From: Palsa-504 sp963744005
GTDB taxonomy: Bacteria > Actinomycetota > Actinomycetes > Streptosporangiales > Streptosporangiaceae
Assembly (NCBI GenBank): GCA_963744005.1
Contig: CAVURU010000003.1
Location: 3,038,001 to 3,102,000, forward strand
Length of the DNA: 64,000 nucleotides
Reading direction: 5' to 3'
Positions within the stretch are counted from its first letter, which is position 1; every line of letters begins with the position of its first letter. Below the pieces are notes generated by a model. That model made no database searches. It was not told where the DNA came from and saw nothing but the letters and a program-made list of their open reading frames with translations. Of the stretch, positions 53,036 through 61,334 are shown piece after piece. The translations under genes and the position numbers were made by a program.

Positions 53036-53439
53036 CGACCTGGCTCATCGACAAATCCGCACTCGTCCGCCTGGCAGCCAGCCCAGATGCCGCCGAATGG
53101 GCCCAGCGGATCGAACGCGGCCTGGTCCGGATCGCCACCGTCACACGCCTGGAAACCGGATTCTCGGCCAGGTCAGGGCCTGAGCTGCGAACCGCGTTCC
53201 GGCAGCCGCCGCTGTCGTCAATGCCGGTTGAATACCTGACCCCGGCCATCGAGGACCGGGCCTTGGAGATCCAGGCCCTGCTCGCCGACCAAGGCCAGCA
53301 CCGCGCCCCTTCAATACCGGATCTGATCATCGCCGCGACCGCCGAGCTGGCCGGGCTCACCGTGCTGCATCTCGATAAGGACTTCGACCTCATCGCCCAG
53401 ATCACCGGCCAGTCGGTAGAACGCCTGACCACAACGTAA
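53032..53439 (+). CDS. VapC-type PIN-domain toxin
   Basis: PIN-domain ribonuclease toxin of 135 residues, which in this family cleaves tRNA or rRNA. The acidic residues are present: Asp in WLIDKSALVRL (7), Glu in ATVTRLETGFSAR, Asp in PSIPDLIIAATAEL and Asp in LHLDKDFDLIAQI. It starts with GTG 53032, four bases inside the antitoxin gene. Both genes look intact. It probably stabilises this accessory region. Confidence 0.9.
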   Translation: MTTWLIDKSALVRLAASPDAAEWAQRIERGLVRIATVTRLETGFSARSGPELRTAFRQPPLSSMPVEYLTPAIEDRALEIQALLADQGQHRAPSIPDLIIAATAELAGLTVLHLDKDFDLIAQITGQSVERLTTT

Positions 53440-53636
53440 CCCGAGGCGCGACATGGCCCTGACAGCGGCATGTGAGCACGTTCTACAGTGCAGCGGCTAT
53501 ACATAACAGCACTTATCGCCAATTCCTTATATCCATCGCGATACAGGATCATTACGGGGACTGTATTTAACGGCGTCCACGGCCGTTCGATGGTCTCCGC
53601 AGCAGGTCCGCTTCCGTTGTAGCTCGGAAATTTCCC
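53440..53636. other. AT-richer intergenic region
   Basis: Noticeably lower GC than its surroundings (for example AACAGCACTTATCGCCAATT, and TTATATCC soon after). Probably the promoter region of the GIY-YIG-type gene. No gene seen. Confidence 0.4.
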
Positions 53637-54425
53637 ATGCGCAGAAGCAGAGCACGTGACTTCGAGAACGGGCAGACTGCGGGCATGGTTTATGAGGTTG
53701 GAGCGGCGGATGCGTCATCTCTGCCGGACGGGAACTTGGAGGCCGGCCCTGTCCAGCCGAGCGATGTCGTAAGGCAGGAGCTGCAGGCGTACCTGGCAGC
53801 CGATTCGTCCAGGGTCGGGGAGGTGTACCGGCTGCTTGAGGAAGGACTCGCCGGAGACGCCATCGCCGAGCGACTCGAAGGAGGCGCAGCCGGCGCGTGG
53901 CAGTACCGGCGCATGGTCCGGGCCGTGCTCGACGGGAACCTGCCCACTGCTCCCACCGTTGCCCTGGCTGCAGCCCGTCGGTACCGTACGCTTCTCAAGA
54001 CGCCAGGACTGTCAGCTGCCACCCTTTCATACCTCCGGGTGAACCTGGACGAGCTTGAGCGGCGCGCGAGTGACCCCGCCCGCCTGGATGAAGAAGCGCA
54101 GCAGGCCAGCAAGCAGACCCAGCAGGCGGAAGCCCGCAACGAGGTCGGCGTCTATGTCTACGCTCTGCCGCACTACATCAGGCACCCGTACGACCAGGCC
54201 TCCGGCCGGACTCTGCTCAAGGTCGGCCACAGCAACAGTGATGTCATCGTGCGGTTCCGCAGCCAGACCCGGACGACCGCGCTACCCGAAGAACCTATCC
54301 TGCTGCGGATCTACCGGACTGGCGGTGATTCGGCGGCCCGCGCCGAGTCAACCTTCCATCGCCTACTTGACGCCGCCGACCACAGCCGCAGCGCCGGTAA
54401 AAGCGTCGGGCGAGAGTGGTTTCTT
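53637..54425 (+). pseudogene. GIY-YIG/T5orf172-like nuclease gene, 5' part, split by IS
   Basis: 263 codons before the insertion. The N-terminal half is helical (SDVVRQELQAYLAADSSRVG, VYRLLEEGLAGDAIAERLEG, RRMVRAVLDGNLPTAPTVAL) and may bind DNA or a partner. The C-terminal part is the nuclease-like domain: GVYVYALPHYIRHPYDQASG (Y.Y element), TLLKVGHSNSDVIVRFRSQT and AESTFHRLLDAADHSRSAGK. The IS enters after EWFL. Without the IS the frame continues for 28 more codons at 55524. The start is ATG 53637 or ATG 53685. A phage-defence role is a possibility from the domain type only. Confidence 0.75.
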
Positions 54426-54426
54426 A

Positions 54427-55520
54427 GAGCCTGCTTGAGAACTTAGGTGACCTGGTCTTGGTCCTGCGGATTGAGTTTCCGGGCGAGGCGGCGGGTCATT
54501 ACGATGATCATGGCCCAGTAGATGTAGGTCTCGTGGTGGGCGGGCTGGCGTTCGTAGTCGCGGACGGTGCGGCGGTGGCGGGTGATCCAGGACAGGGTGC
54601 GCTCGACGACCCACCGGCGCGGCAGCACTTTGAAGGCGTGCAGGTCATCGGGGCGCTTGACGATTTCCAGCGTCAGCTTCGGCTTGAGCTTGCTGCTGGC
54701 CCAGGTGACGAGCTGGCCGGCGTAGCCGCCATCAGCCCAGGCCAGCTTGATGGCGGGGAATGCTTTGCGCAGGTTCCACAGCAGCGGTTTTGCCGCGTCG
54801 CGGTCCTGCGCTGAGGCGGCGGTGACCAGGACTGTCAGGAGCAGCCCGAGCGTGTCCACGGCGATGTGCCGCTTGGTCCCGTTGATCTTCTTCCCGGCGT
54901 CATAGCCGCGGCGGGTTCGGGCGATCATCTCCGAGCCTTTCACCGACTGGGAATCGATGATCGCCGCGCTGGGCCGGGGACTGCGGCCGGCCGCGGCGCG
55001 CACCCGCTCCCGCAGGTCATCATGCATCTGCTGTGCCGATCCGTCTGCCTGCCATTTATCCAGCCACCAGTAGACGGTGCCCGCGGGCGGGAAGTCCGCG
55101 GGCAGCGCCCGCCACACCGGCCCGTTATGGGTCAGGTAGCGGATCGCGTCCACGATGTCGCGCATGCACCAGCTGGCCGGGCGGCCGCCGCGGCCGGCCA
55201 GCCACGCTGGGGCGGGCAGTAACGGCTCACAGACCGCCCATTCCGCCCCGGTCATGTCCGAGGGATAGCGGCGAGCACGGCGGCTACGGGAGATCCCCGC
55301 CGGGCAGCACCGGCACGCCACCATGCCGGGGGCAGCAGCGGGCTGGACATCACGATCTGCAGCAGAGTAGAACGGCACGCAAGGCTCCTGGCATCGCGCT
55401 GGCTTCGACACCCAAGCGATTACCAGGAGCCTCTTACGTCACTTCAACGACACACCGCACTACGCCCGGGAAGATCCAGATACGTCCTGACCGACGGCAG
55501 GCAGGTTCTCAAGCAGGCTC
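54427..55520 (-). mobile_element. IS5-family element, copy 1
   Basis: 1094 bp. Perfect 16-bp ends GAGCCTGCTTGAGAAC (54427-54442 and, inverted, 55505-55520). Target duplication TTA (54424-54426 and 55521-55523), as expected for the IS1031/IS427-like side of the family. One transposase gene. The same element lies inverted at 57913. Confidence 0.93.
54443..55411 (-). CDS. IS5-family transposase (copy 1)
   Basis: DDE transposase of up to 322 residues. DUF4096-like N-terminal part MTGAEWAVCEPLLPAPAWLA with YLTHNGPVWRALPADFPPAG. Core: AAIIDSQSVKG (first Asp), DTLGLLLTVLVTAASAQDRD, LAWADGGYAGQ (second Asp) and RRWVVERTLSWITRHRRTVR (Glu). The stop codon touches the inverted repeat. The annotated GTG start is at the far end; GTG 55378 with AGGAG six bases upstream is an alternative. 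Protein the same as copy 2. Confidence 0.93.
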   Translation of the reverse strand: MSKPARCQEPCVPFYSAADRDVQPAAAPGMVACRCCPAGISRSRRARRYPSDMTGAEWAVCEPLLPAPAWLAGRGGRPASWCMRDIVDAIRYLTHNGPVWRALPADFPPAGTVYWWLDKWQADGSAQQMHDDLRERVRAAAGRSPRPSAAIIDSQSVKGSEMIARTRRGYDAGKKINGTKRHIAVDTLGLLLTVLVTAASAQDRDAAKPLLWNLRKAFPAIKLAWADGGYAGQLVTWASSKLKPKLTLEIVKRPDDLHAFKVLPRRWVVERTLSWITRHRRTVRDYERQPAHHETYIYWAMIIVMTRRLARKLNPQDQDQVT

Positions 55521-55523
55521 TTA

Positions 55524-55609
55524 CTCACACCAGGTTCCTTGACGAGATCGCCAAGACGCTCAGCCTCGATATCGACGTAATCAACGAAGGCGAGTTCGAC
55601 GACAACTGA
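55524..55609 (+). pseudogene. GIY-YIG-type gene, 3' part
   Basis: Reads on from the 5' part once the IS and one TTA are removed: EWFL joins THTRFLDEIAKTLSLDIDVI and NEGEFDDN then stop. The acidic tail end is natural-looking, which supports the reconstruction. The whole protein would be about 291 residues. Confidence 0.75.
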
Positions 55610-56053
55610 TCACAAGCCGTGATGCCCTGAGGTCGGCATCGGCGGCCAGTGAGGTCTCTTTGCTCTCGCGCCCGAAACCAGTGAAGTTCTGCGATCCCGG
55701 AGTGACCTGTCGCCCATCTATCAAGAGGACCTTGGCGTGCAACCGCGGAAGGGATCTCACCTCGATCCCTCTCGAAATAAGGCGGCGGATGGCCAGGAGT
55801 TGGCCGCGGCAGTCGAAGGCGCCGCTCTCAGGCGACAGGTCTGTGACAACCGCGACATCCTCCGCCCCTAGGGTCGCGTTTCCCAACAGGTCTACGGCCA
55901 GGCGGTCGAGGTACGGGGAGTAGACCCGAACCGACTCGATAGCCGCAGCGACGCGCTGCTTCCACCTTGGATAGATGTCGGCAGCCAGAAACTCATGATC
56001 AACTGACTTCCCCGCAAAGGGAGTCTTCCATCCGGAAGCCGTACCGAACCCAA
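55581..56053 (-). pseudogene. Phospholipase D-like (HKD) protein, incomplete
   Basis: The reading frame gives GFGTASGWKTPFAGKSVDHE, FLAADIYPRWKQRVAAAIES, VRVYSPYLDRLAVDLLGNAT, then LPRLHAKVLLIDGRQVTPGS with QNFTGFGRE. HxK with a downstream GSQNFT is one PLD catalytic half. A stop lies just upstream of GFGTAS and there is no start codon in frame before the domain, so the N-terminus is lost. It ends convergently, overlapping the GIY-YIG 3' end. PLD-like nucleases occur in defence systems; the role here is unknown. Confidence 0.6.
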
Positions 56054-56140
56054 ACGGCGATTATCCTGGCCATCCCGGTTCAGGGACCGCCCCCCAGATG
56101 CCAAGCCCTAGTACAGCCTGTGCCTAACGCGATCCGCCGG

Positions 56141-56300
56141 TGCGCGGCAGATGAGTACGTTTCGCATGCAGGCGGGCCGGTCGTCATCTCAGCCGGCTGC
56201 CGACGTGGCTAACGGCGTCTTGTCGGAGTCATCGCACCCAAGCGTACGGGTGGTCTGGCCTCTGCTCAGGATAGGTTGGCGGCGTGCCCGACTACTACCG
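56141..56300 (+). repeat. Duplicated promoter region (copy 2)
   Basis: Matches 50942-51093, including GGATAGGTTGGCGGCGTGCC and GACTACTACCG, after which the coding similarity is lost. It is therefore a promoter copy with only the first five or so codons of the F420-type gene. Confidence 0.65.
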
Positions 56301-56306
56301 AGGCAT

Positions 56307-56828
56307 TCACGGCTGATCCGCACGCTCTACCGTCGCCGCGGTGTCGGGAAAGGTGCGGAGCTTGGCGCGGGCGCGGGTCGGGTCGATCTCTTGCACTGTG
56401 GCTGCCAGGTGCTCGAAGTAGTGTTGGTAGTGCGGCGGCGTCCGCAGTTCGCGCTCGCGCACGATGAACGGCGACAGGACGCGCCACATCCGCAGGGCGC
56501 TGTCTCCGAGGAAGCCGGCGGCCACCTCAGGGGCGAGGAGCCCGCGTGCGACCAAGACTCCGAGATTGTCCAGGTACTGACTAACCTGAAATGCGGCACC
56601 AGCGACGTCGTCGGGCAACCCGCGCATTCCCCTGGCGGGGTCGATGTCAGGTAGCCGCTCAGTGAGCAGCCGCCGAGCTTTTTCCATCTCGGCGCTGCGA
56701 TACTCGCGGAACAGATCAATCGTCGCCGGGAGGGCATTGGCCTTCCGGGCCTCGGCCACCTGCAGCACGACGACGATCATCGTCAGCGCGGAGACACTCA
56801 CAGCGGCAATCGCGATCACAAGGCTCAC
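56307..56828 (-). CDS. DUF4760-like membrane-anchored protein
   Basis: A 173-residue protein with one N-terminal membrane helix (MSLVIAIAAVSVSALTMIVV) and a cytoplasmic helical domain: ATIDLFREYRSAEMEKARRL, AFQVSQYLDNLGVLVARGLL and LRMWRVLSPFIVRERELRTP. This pattern fits DUF4760-type proteins, often found near phage or defence genes. Start ATG 56828. No strong ribosome site. The gene looks intact; its function is unknown. Confidence 0.68.
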   Translation of the reverse strand: MSLVIAIAAVSVSALTMIVVVLQVAEARKANALPATIDLFREYRSAEMEKARRLLTERLPDIDPARGMRGLPDDVAGAAFQVSQYLDNLGVLVARGLLAPEVAAGFLGDSALRMWRVLSPFIVRERELRTPPHYQHYFEHLAATVQEIDPTRARAKLRTFPDTAATVERADQP

Positions 56829-57529
56829 GCCCAGATCCTATGAATCGCTCCGTGTTATCCAGCAGATCCGGGCGGCTCCAACCCCGGAGAATCCGCCACC
56901 GTCGCACCCATGGGCCCGACCAGCCACCATGAACGGTTCAGCCCAGCCTTCCGAAACGCACCGGCCCTCGCCAGGCCCTTCATGCCCCCCTCGACATGGT
57001 GACAGCTCAGCAGGCCCGCCGGGATCACGCCGCCAACACGACGCCTCGACGTATGGTTCCCTGCCCGCTCAGCAGAAGGCGGAAGCTCCAGAGGTCGGGC
57101 CTAGCAGGGACATCGGTCCAGGGATATTCACAGCTGGAGTTTGTATGTTAAGCGCCGGGCGGCGATCTGGACATCGTGCAGGTCGACATGGTCCTCGAGC
57201 ATGGTGGTGATGAACGCCGGCGAGTGACCGCGTACCGGTCCATCCGGGAGCCCCGACTGTTCAGCAGGACCGGTCCGCGACGCTCAAGATGGCCCACGCG
57301 AAACCGAGTCCCTCAGGTGTTTTCCATGAAAATTCCTCAGCGTATGCAGTCGCGATCTGGGCATCACTGATCTGAGCATTGGGGAAGGCCATTCAAGACC
57401 CGCCCGCGAACTACGCAGGAGTGAATCCGCCACTTATGGCTGGCAGTTAGCCACTACTGACCTCTAATCCGGTGCCATCATAGAGTCAGTCATAGCTATG
57501 GCGCTACCGACTTAGGCTATGATCATACC
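56829..57529. other. 700-base interval without a supported gene
   Basis: No recognisable coding. From about 57420 the GC content falls well below the rest of the window, up to 57830. Confidence 0.4.
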
Positions 57530-57628
57530 GTGGCGTCCATTACACGAGCGGCTTCGATTGTCTCGTCGATTGTAATAGCTTTCGGTCCAGCTAAGTGGTT
57601 GATAACGATTAAGCGGAAGGCGTCGTAG
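57530..57628 (+). CDS. Possible 32-residue hydrophobic, basic peptide
   Basis: GTG start, reading VASITRAASIVSSIVIAFGP and AKWLITIKRKAS then stop. TATGAT lies six bases before the GTG, as for a leaderless transcript. The peptide is amphipathic with a basic end, like many small membrane-active peptides. It lies in AT-rich DNA. Support is weak; I list it for follow-up. Confidence 0.25.
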   Translation: MASITRAASIVSSIVIAFGPAKWLITIKRKAS

Positions 57629-57873
57629 CTACGTTTCTAGTCGGAGCGGGAAGCGTATGAAACGAACCGCGCTACGCTAAATCGTGATGCAGTAGCGTGG
57701 TACGGAAAAGGCACTGAACTAATCGGCGACACAACTCAGATCACTTGCCCAGGTGGATCCCGGCAGCGCCAATTCCAATTTCTAACGTGAATATTACAGA
57801 TGATTACACAGCCGAAAAATGAGGCTTCGCTTGCCGGGAAGCTTCGTCGTGAATTGTCGGACCAGCTTCCTTA

Positions 57874-57903
57874 TCGCGAGGGCTCGCGAGGGCTCGCGAG
57901 GAA
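57874..57903. repeat. 10-bp tandem repeat
   Basis: TCGCGAGGGC, TCGCGAGGGC, TCGCGAGGAA. Each unit contains the palindrome TCGCGA. It lies just before the left end of IS copy 2. Confidence 0.6.
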
Positions 57904-57912
57904 GGTTTCTTA

Positions 57913-59006
57913 GAGCCTGCTTGAGAACCTGCCTGCCGTCGGTCAGGACGTATCTGGATCTTCCCGGGCGTAGTGCGGTGTGTCGTTGAAGTGACGTAAG
58001 AGGCTCCTGGTAATCGCTTGGGTGTCGAAGCCAGCGCGATGCCAGGAGCCTTGCGTGCCGTTCTACTCTGCTGCAGATCGTGATGTCCAGCCCGCTGCTG
58101 CCCCCGGCATGGTGGCGTGCCGGTGCTGCCCGGCGGGGATCTCCCGTAGCCGCCGTGCTCGCCGCTATCCCTCGGACATGACCGGGGCGGAATGGGCGGT
58201 CTGTGAGCCGTTACTGCCCGCCCCAGCGTGGCTGGCCGGCCGCGGCGGCCGCCCGGCCAGCTGGTGCATGCGCGACATCGTGGACGCGATCCGCTACCTG
58301 ACCCATAACGGGCCGGTGTGGCGGGCGCTGCCCGCGGACTTCCCGCCCGCGGGCACCGTCTACTGGTGGCTGGATAAATGGCAGGCAGACGGATCGGCAC
58401 AGCAGATGCATGATGACCTGCGGGAGCGGGTGCGCGCCGCGGCCGGCCGCAGTCCCCGGCCCAGCGCGGCGATCATCGATTCCCAGTCGGTGAAAGGCTC
58501 GGAGATGATCGCCCGAACCCGCCGCGGCTATGACGCCGGGAAGAAGATCAACGGGACCAAGCGGCACATCGCCGTGGACACGCTCGGGCTGCTCCTGACA
58601 GTCCTGGTCACCGCCGCCTCAGCGCAGGACCGCGACGCGGCAAAACCGCTGCTGTGGAACCTGCGCAAAGCATTCCCCGCCATCAAGCTGGCCTGGGCTG
58701 ATGGCGGCTACGCCGGCCAGCTCGTCACCTGGGCCAGCAGCAAGCTCAAGCCGAAGCTGACGCTGGAAATCGTCAAGCGCCCCGATGACCTGCACGCCTT
58801 CAAAGTGCTGCCGCGCCGGTGGGTCGTCGAGCGCACCCTGTCCTGGATCACCCGCCACCGCCGCACCGTCCGCGACTACGAACGCCAGCCCGCCCACCAC
58901 GAGACCTACATCTACTGGGCCATGATCATCGTAATGACCCGCCGCCTCGCCCGGAAACTCAATCCGCAGGACCAAGACCAGGTCACCTAAGTTCTCAAGC
59001 AGGCTC
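57913..59006 (+). mobile_element. IS5-family element, copy 2
   Basis: 1094 bp, ends GAGCCTGCTTGAGAAC at 57913-57928 and, inverted, at 58991-59006; TTA on both sides (57910-57912, 59007-59009). Orientation is opposite to copy 1. It truncates the GNAT/CoA-binding gene to its right. Confidence 0.93.
58022..58990 (+). CDS. IS5-family transposase (copy 2)
   Basis: Same 322-residue protein as copy 1; all DDE residues present, so it should be active. The start is GTG 58022, or GTG 58055 with AGGAG six bases before it. The identity of the two copies points to very recent transposition. Confidence 0.93.
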   Translation: MSKPARCQEPCVPFYSAADRDVQPAAAPGMVACRCCPAGISRSRRARRYPSDMTGAEWAVCEPLLPAPAWLAGRGGRPASWCMRDIVDAIRYLTHNGPVWRALPADFPPAGTVYWWLDKWQADGSAQQMHDDLRERVRAAAGRSPRPSAAIIDSQSVKGSEMIARTRRGYDAGKKINGTKRHIAVDTLGLLLTVLVTAASAQDRDAAKPLLWNLRKAFPAIKLAWADGGYAGQLVTWASSKLKPKLTLEIVKRPDDLHAFKVLPRRWVVERTLSWITRHRRTVRDYERQPAHHETYIYWAMIIVMTRRLARKLNPQDQDQVT

Positions 59007-59806
59007 TTAGCAGGCACCGCCAGGTCGACCCCCTCAGGCAGATTGAGCACCGAGGTCAGGCACCGCTCGCCGCCGATCTGCCGGGCGTGCGGGCTGACCG
59101 CGTAGAGGCGGCCGGCGTACCCTCCCCGGCCCGGATGTTCTCCAGGATCGCCCGGCCTGCCGTCCGCTGCTGCCCGCACGCGCCGATCACCGCGACTGAC
59201 TCGGGCGCGAGCACATGCCGCAGGCTGGCGGTTTCCGCGCTGCGCTCCCGTCCGGCCACGGCATTCAGGTAGCTGTCGGCCGAGGTGACCGGGGCCGCAG
59301 CGGGCAGCGGAATGGTGGTCTGGAAGACCCCGTCGTCGAGCTGACGGTCCACGGGCAGGCTGATGTCGGCGAAGACGTTCAGCATCGCCCGGTTCTCGGT
59401 CAGGGTCTGCGCGGTGAACGTGGTTATCTGGTGGCTCCTGGCGTGGGAGACCAGGTGTTCGAGCAGCAAGGTGGCGATGCCGCGGTGGTGCATGTGGTCG
59501 GCTACCACGAACGCGATCTCGGCCACCTCGCTCTGCCGGCCCGGTGCTCGCTCGCCGACGGTGACGTAGCTGGCGCAGCCGACCACTTCGGCGTCCGACA
59601 GCGCGAGCAGTGCCACCTGATCCGGTGCCGGGTCCCGGCAGATCCGCCGCGCTTCGGTGCCGGCCGCTCAGCCGGCTGAGGTTGAAGAAACGCAGGTAGG
59701 TGTTGTCGGGGGACGACGCCTCATGCAGGGTCTTGACCGCGCCGAAATCGCCTGGCCCGGCCGGGCGGATCTCGACCGTCGTCCCGTCGGCCAGAAGGGC
59801 ATACAC
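59007..59806 (-). pseudogene. GNAT plus CoA-binding protein (PatZ-like), IS-truncated
   Basis: N-terminus MYALLADGTTVEIRPAGPGD with SSPDNTYLRFFNLSRLSG in one frame. After a shift near 59665 the GNAT core appears: EIAFVVADHMHHRGIATLLL and FTAQTLTENRAMLNVFADI, then RHVLAPESVAVIGACGQQRT. After another shift near 59120, YAGRLYAVSPHARQIGG begins the CoA-binding domain, which is cut by IS copy 2. Full relatives are 800-900 residues and acetylate metabolic enzymes. With two frameshifts and an IS truncation, it is dead. The remainder is not on the other side of the IS. Confidence 0.8.
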
Positions 59807-59864
59807 CGGGCGGGACCCGGGCCCTGCCTACGCCGTGCTCATCGCGGTCTCCCTATCGCCGGGG

Positions 59865-60533
59865 TCAGAAGCCCGGCCGGGCGATGCTGGCGTCGGCGTC
59901 GGCGTAGCTAAGGCGATCGCGGACGGCGACGACGCCCTGGACGTGCCGCACCTTGCGTACGATGACGTGGCCCAGTGCGGCGGTTTCCGCATTTCCCTCC
60001 AGGGTCACGACGCCCGCTCGGACGGTCACCGCGAACTGACGCGGGGTCGCCCCGAACTCCTGCCAGATCACATCGTCGGTGACCTCCTTGCGGATCTCCT
60101 CATCTGAGCGGTCGAAGACCGCCAGCACGTCGGCCCGGCTGATGATCCCGGCGAGCCGGCCGCTGGAGTCGATAACGGGGAGACGCTTGACCTGCAGGTC
60201 ATACATCAGCCGGGCGGCCACTTCGACCGAATCTTCTGGTGAGACGGTTACCGCCGGGTGACTCATCAGGTCGCCCGCGGTGAGGCCCTCGGCTTTCTCT
60301 TGCTCCCCGTGGTGCAGCATGCCGGTGCCCGGTCCAGCGTGGGCGGCGATCAGGACCTTCCTGGCCAGCATGTCGGCCTCGGAGACCACCCCGATCACTT
60401 TCCCGTCGTCGTCGATGACGGGAAACGCACTCACCCGGGACTGACGGAGCCGGGCCGCCATCTCCTCGAATGACGCGCCAAGCTTGACCGCCACGACCGC
60501 AGTGGTCATGGCGTCCTGCACGCTTGTCTTCAT
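59865..60533 (-). CDS. CBS-BON domain protein
   Basis: Cytoplasmic regulator of 222 residues. Two CBS domains (about 8-62, VSAFPVIDDDGKVIGVVSEA, and about 88-140, VKRLPVIDSSGRLAGIISRA) form an adenine-nucleotide-sensing Bateman module. A BON domain follows (about 150-205: EVTDDVIWQEFGATPRQFAV, GVVTLEGNAETAALGHVIVR). I chose ATG 60533 with AAGGA upstream; the frame is open further but reads into the DoxX gene's antisense. Found in stress or dormancy regulons together with universal stress proteins, one of which lies nearby. Confidence 0.9.
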   Translation of the reverse strand: MKTSVQDAMTTAVVAVKLGASFEEMAARLRQSRVSAFPVIDDDGKVIGVVSEADMLARKVLIAAHAGPGTGMLHHGEQEKAEGLTAGDLMSHPAVTVSPEDSVEVAARLMYDLQVKRLPVIDSSGRLAGIISRADVLAVFDRSDEEIRKEVTDDVIWQEFGATPRQFAVTVRAGVVTLEGNAETAALGHVIVRKVRHVQGVVAVRDRLSYADADASIARPGF

Positions 60534-60634
60534 CCTTATCGTTCCTTCCGGACCGGATATGGCATCAGCCGAGCTGGAGGCGGATCGGGCCAGCAGCGGG
60601 CCGCGGTGCCCGGGCAGCCGAGACGGAGAGCACG

Positions 60635-61282
60635 TCAGCTCGCGGGTGCCGGCGCTGGCGGCGGAGACGCCACAGGGGTATCCGGGCGGGGACCGGGGCG
60701 GAACCGGTTGCGCATCGCCGGGAGGACGAGACGGTCCAGACCGAGGTAGCCGGAGTTGCGCCAGGCCAGAATCAGGAATACCGCGACGATCGCGTAGGCC
60801 GGGTTCACCCCGGATGATCCGGAGAACATGTAGATCACGTTCAGGACCAGGCCGACGGCGGCCGCGGCTCCGGTGAACAGGCCCAGGATCAGCAGCGCGC
60901 CGATGATCAGCTCGCTCAGCGTCACGGCTTTCGCGATCCAGGATGCGTTCGGTATGACGAAGCCGTGCAGAAACCCCGCAAACCAGCCGTAGGACGCCCC
61001 GCCCTTCCCGGCCTTCGACCCGGCGACACCGGCGGTGGCGAATCCCTTCACCCCAGCGCCGCCGCCGTTCCAGAAGGCGCCTTGCTCGCTGCCCCATACC
61101 TTCTGGTAGCCGGCGTTGAGCCACCCGTAGCCAAGCCAGAGCCGGGCGACGAGCCACAGCACGCTGGCGGCCTTCGAGCGGAAGAGCCAGTCAGCGGCAC
61201 GCAGGTTCCGCCGCCCGGCCGGCGGCGTCCCGGCCGCGTTTACGTCCACGGTCAGTGCATGGCGCGGTGCTTGCGTGGTCAT
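60635..61282 (-). CDS. DoxX/DoxD family membrane protein
   Basis: Four-helix membrane protein of 215 residues. VARLWLGYGWLNAGYQKVWG (helix 1), FLHGFVIPNASWIAKAVTLS and ELIIGALLILGLFTGAAAAV (helices 2-3), then VNPAYAIVAVFLILAWRNSG (helix 4). It resembles the DoxD subunit of thiosulfate:quinone oxidoreductase and the larger DoxX family tied to redox stress. ATG 61282 has GAGGGAA upstream. It lies between the CBS-BON and universal stress genes on the same strand. Confidence 0.88.
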   Translation of the reverse strand: MTTQAPRHALTVDVNAAGTPPAGRRNLRAADWLFRSKAASVLWLVARLWLGYGWLNAGYQKVWGSEQGAFWNGGGAGVKGFATAGVAGSKAGKGGASYGWFAGFLHGFVIPNASWIAKAVTLSELIIGALLILGLFTGAAAAVGLVLNVIYMFSGSSGVNPAYAIVAVFLILAWRNSGYLGLDRLVLPAMRNRFRPGPRPDTPVASPPPAPAPAS

Positions 61283-61334
61283 GTCGTTCCCTCACGTGTC
61301 ATTGGTTCCGGGTCCGGCCGCCGTCCGGCGCCGG

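Noticed and set aside
9061..53439. A secondary-metabolite gene cluster across the window
   Set aside because: Ligase, methyltransferase, MFS and regulator genes are present but scattered, and no core synthase is seen.
57874..57903. CRISPR-like short repeat
   Set aside because: Units are 10 bp, directly adjacent, with no spacers; a simple tandem repeat.
54427..59006. Past inversion between the two IS5-family copies
   Set aside because: Copy 1 is flanked by two halves of one reading frame in the right order, so the segment next to it is not inverted relative to it.
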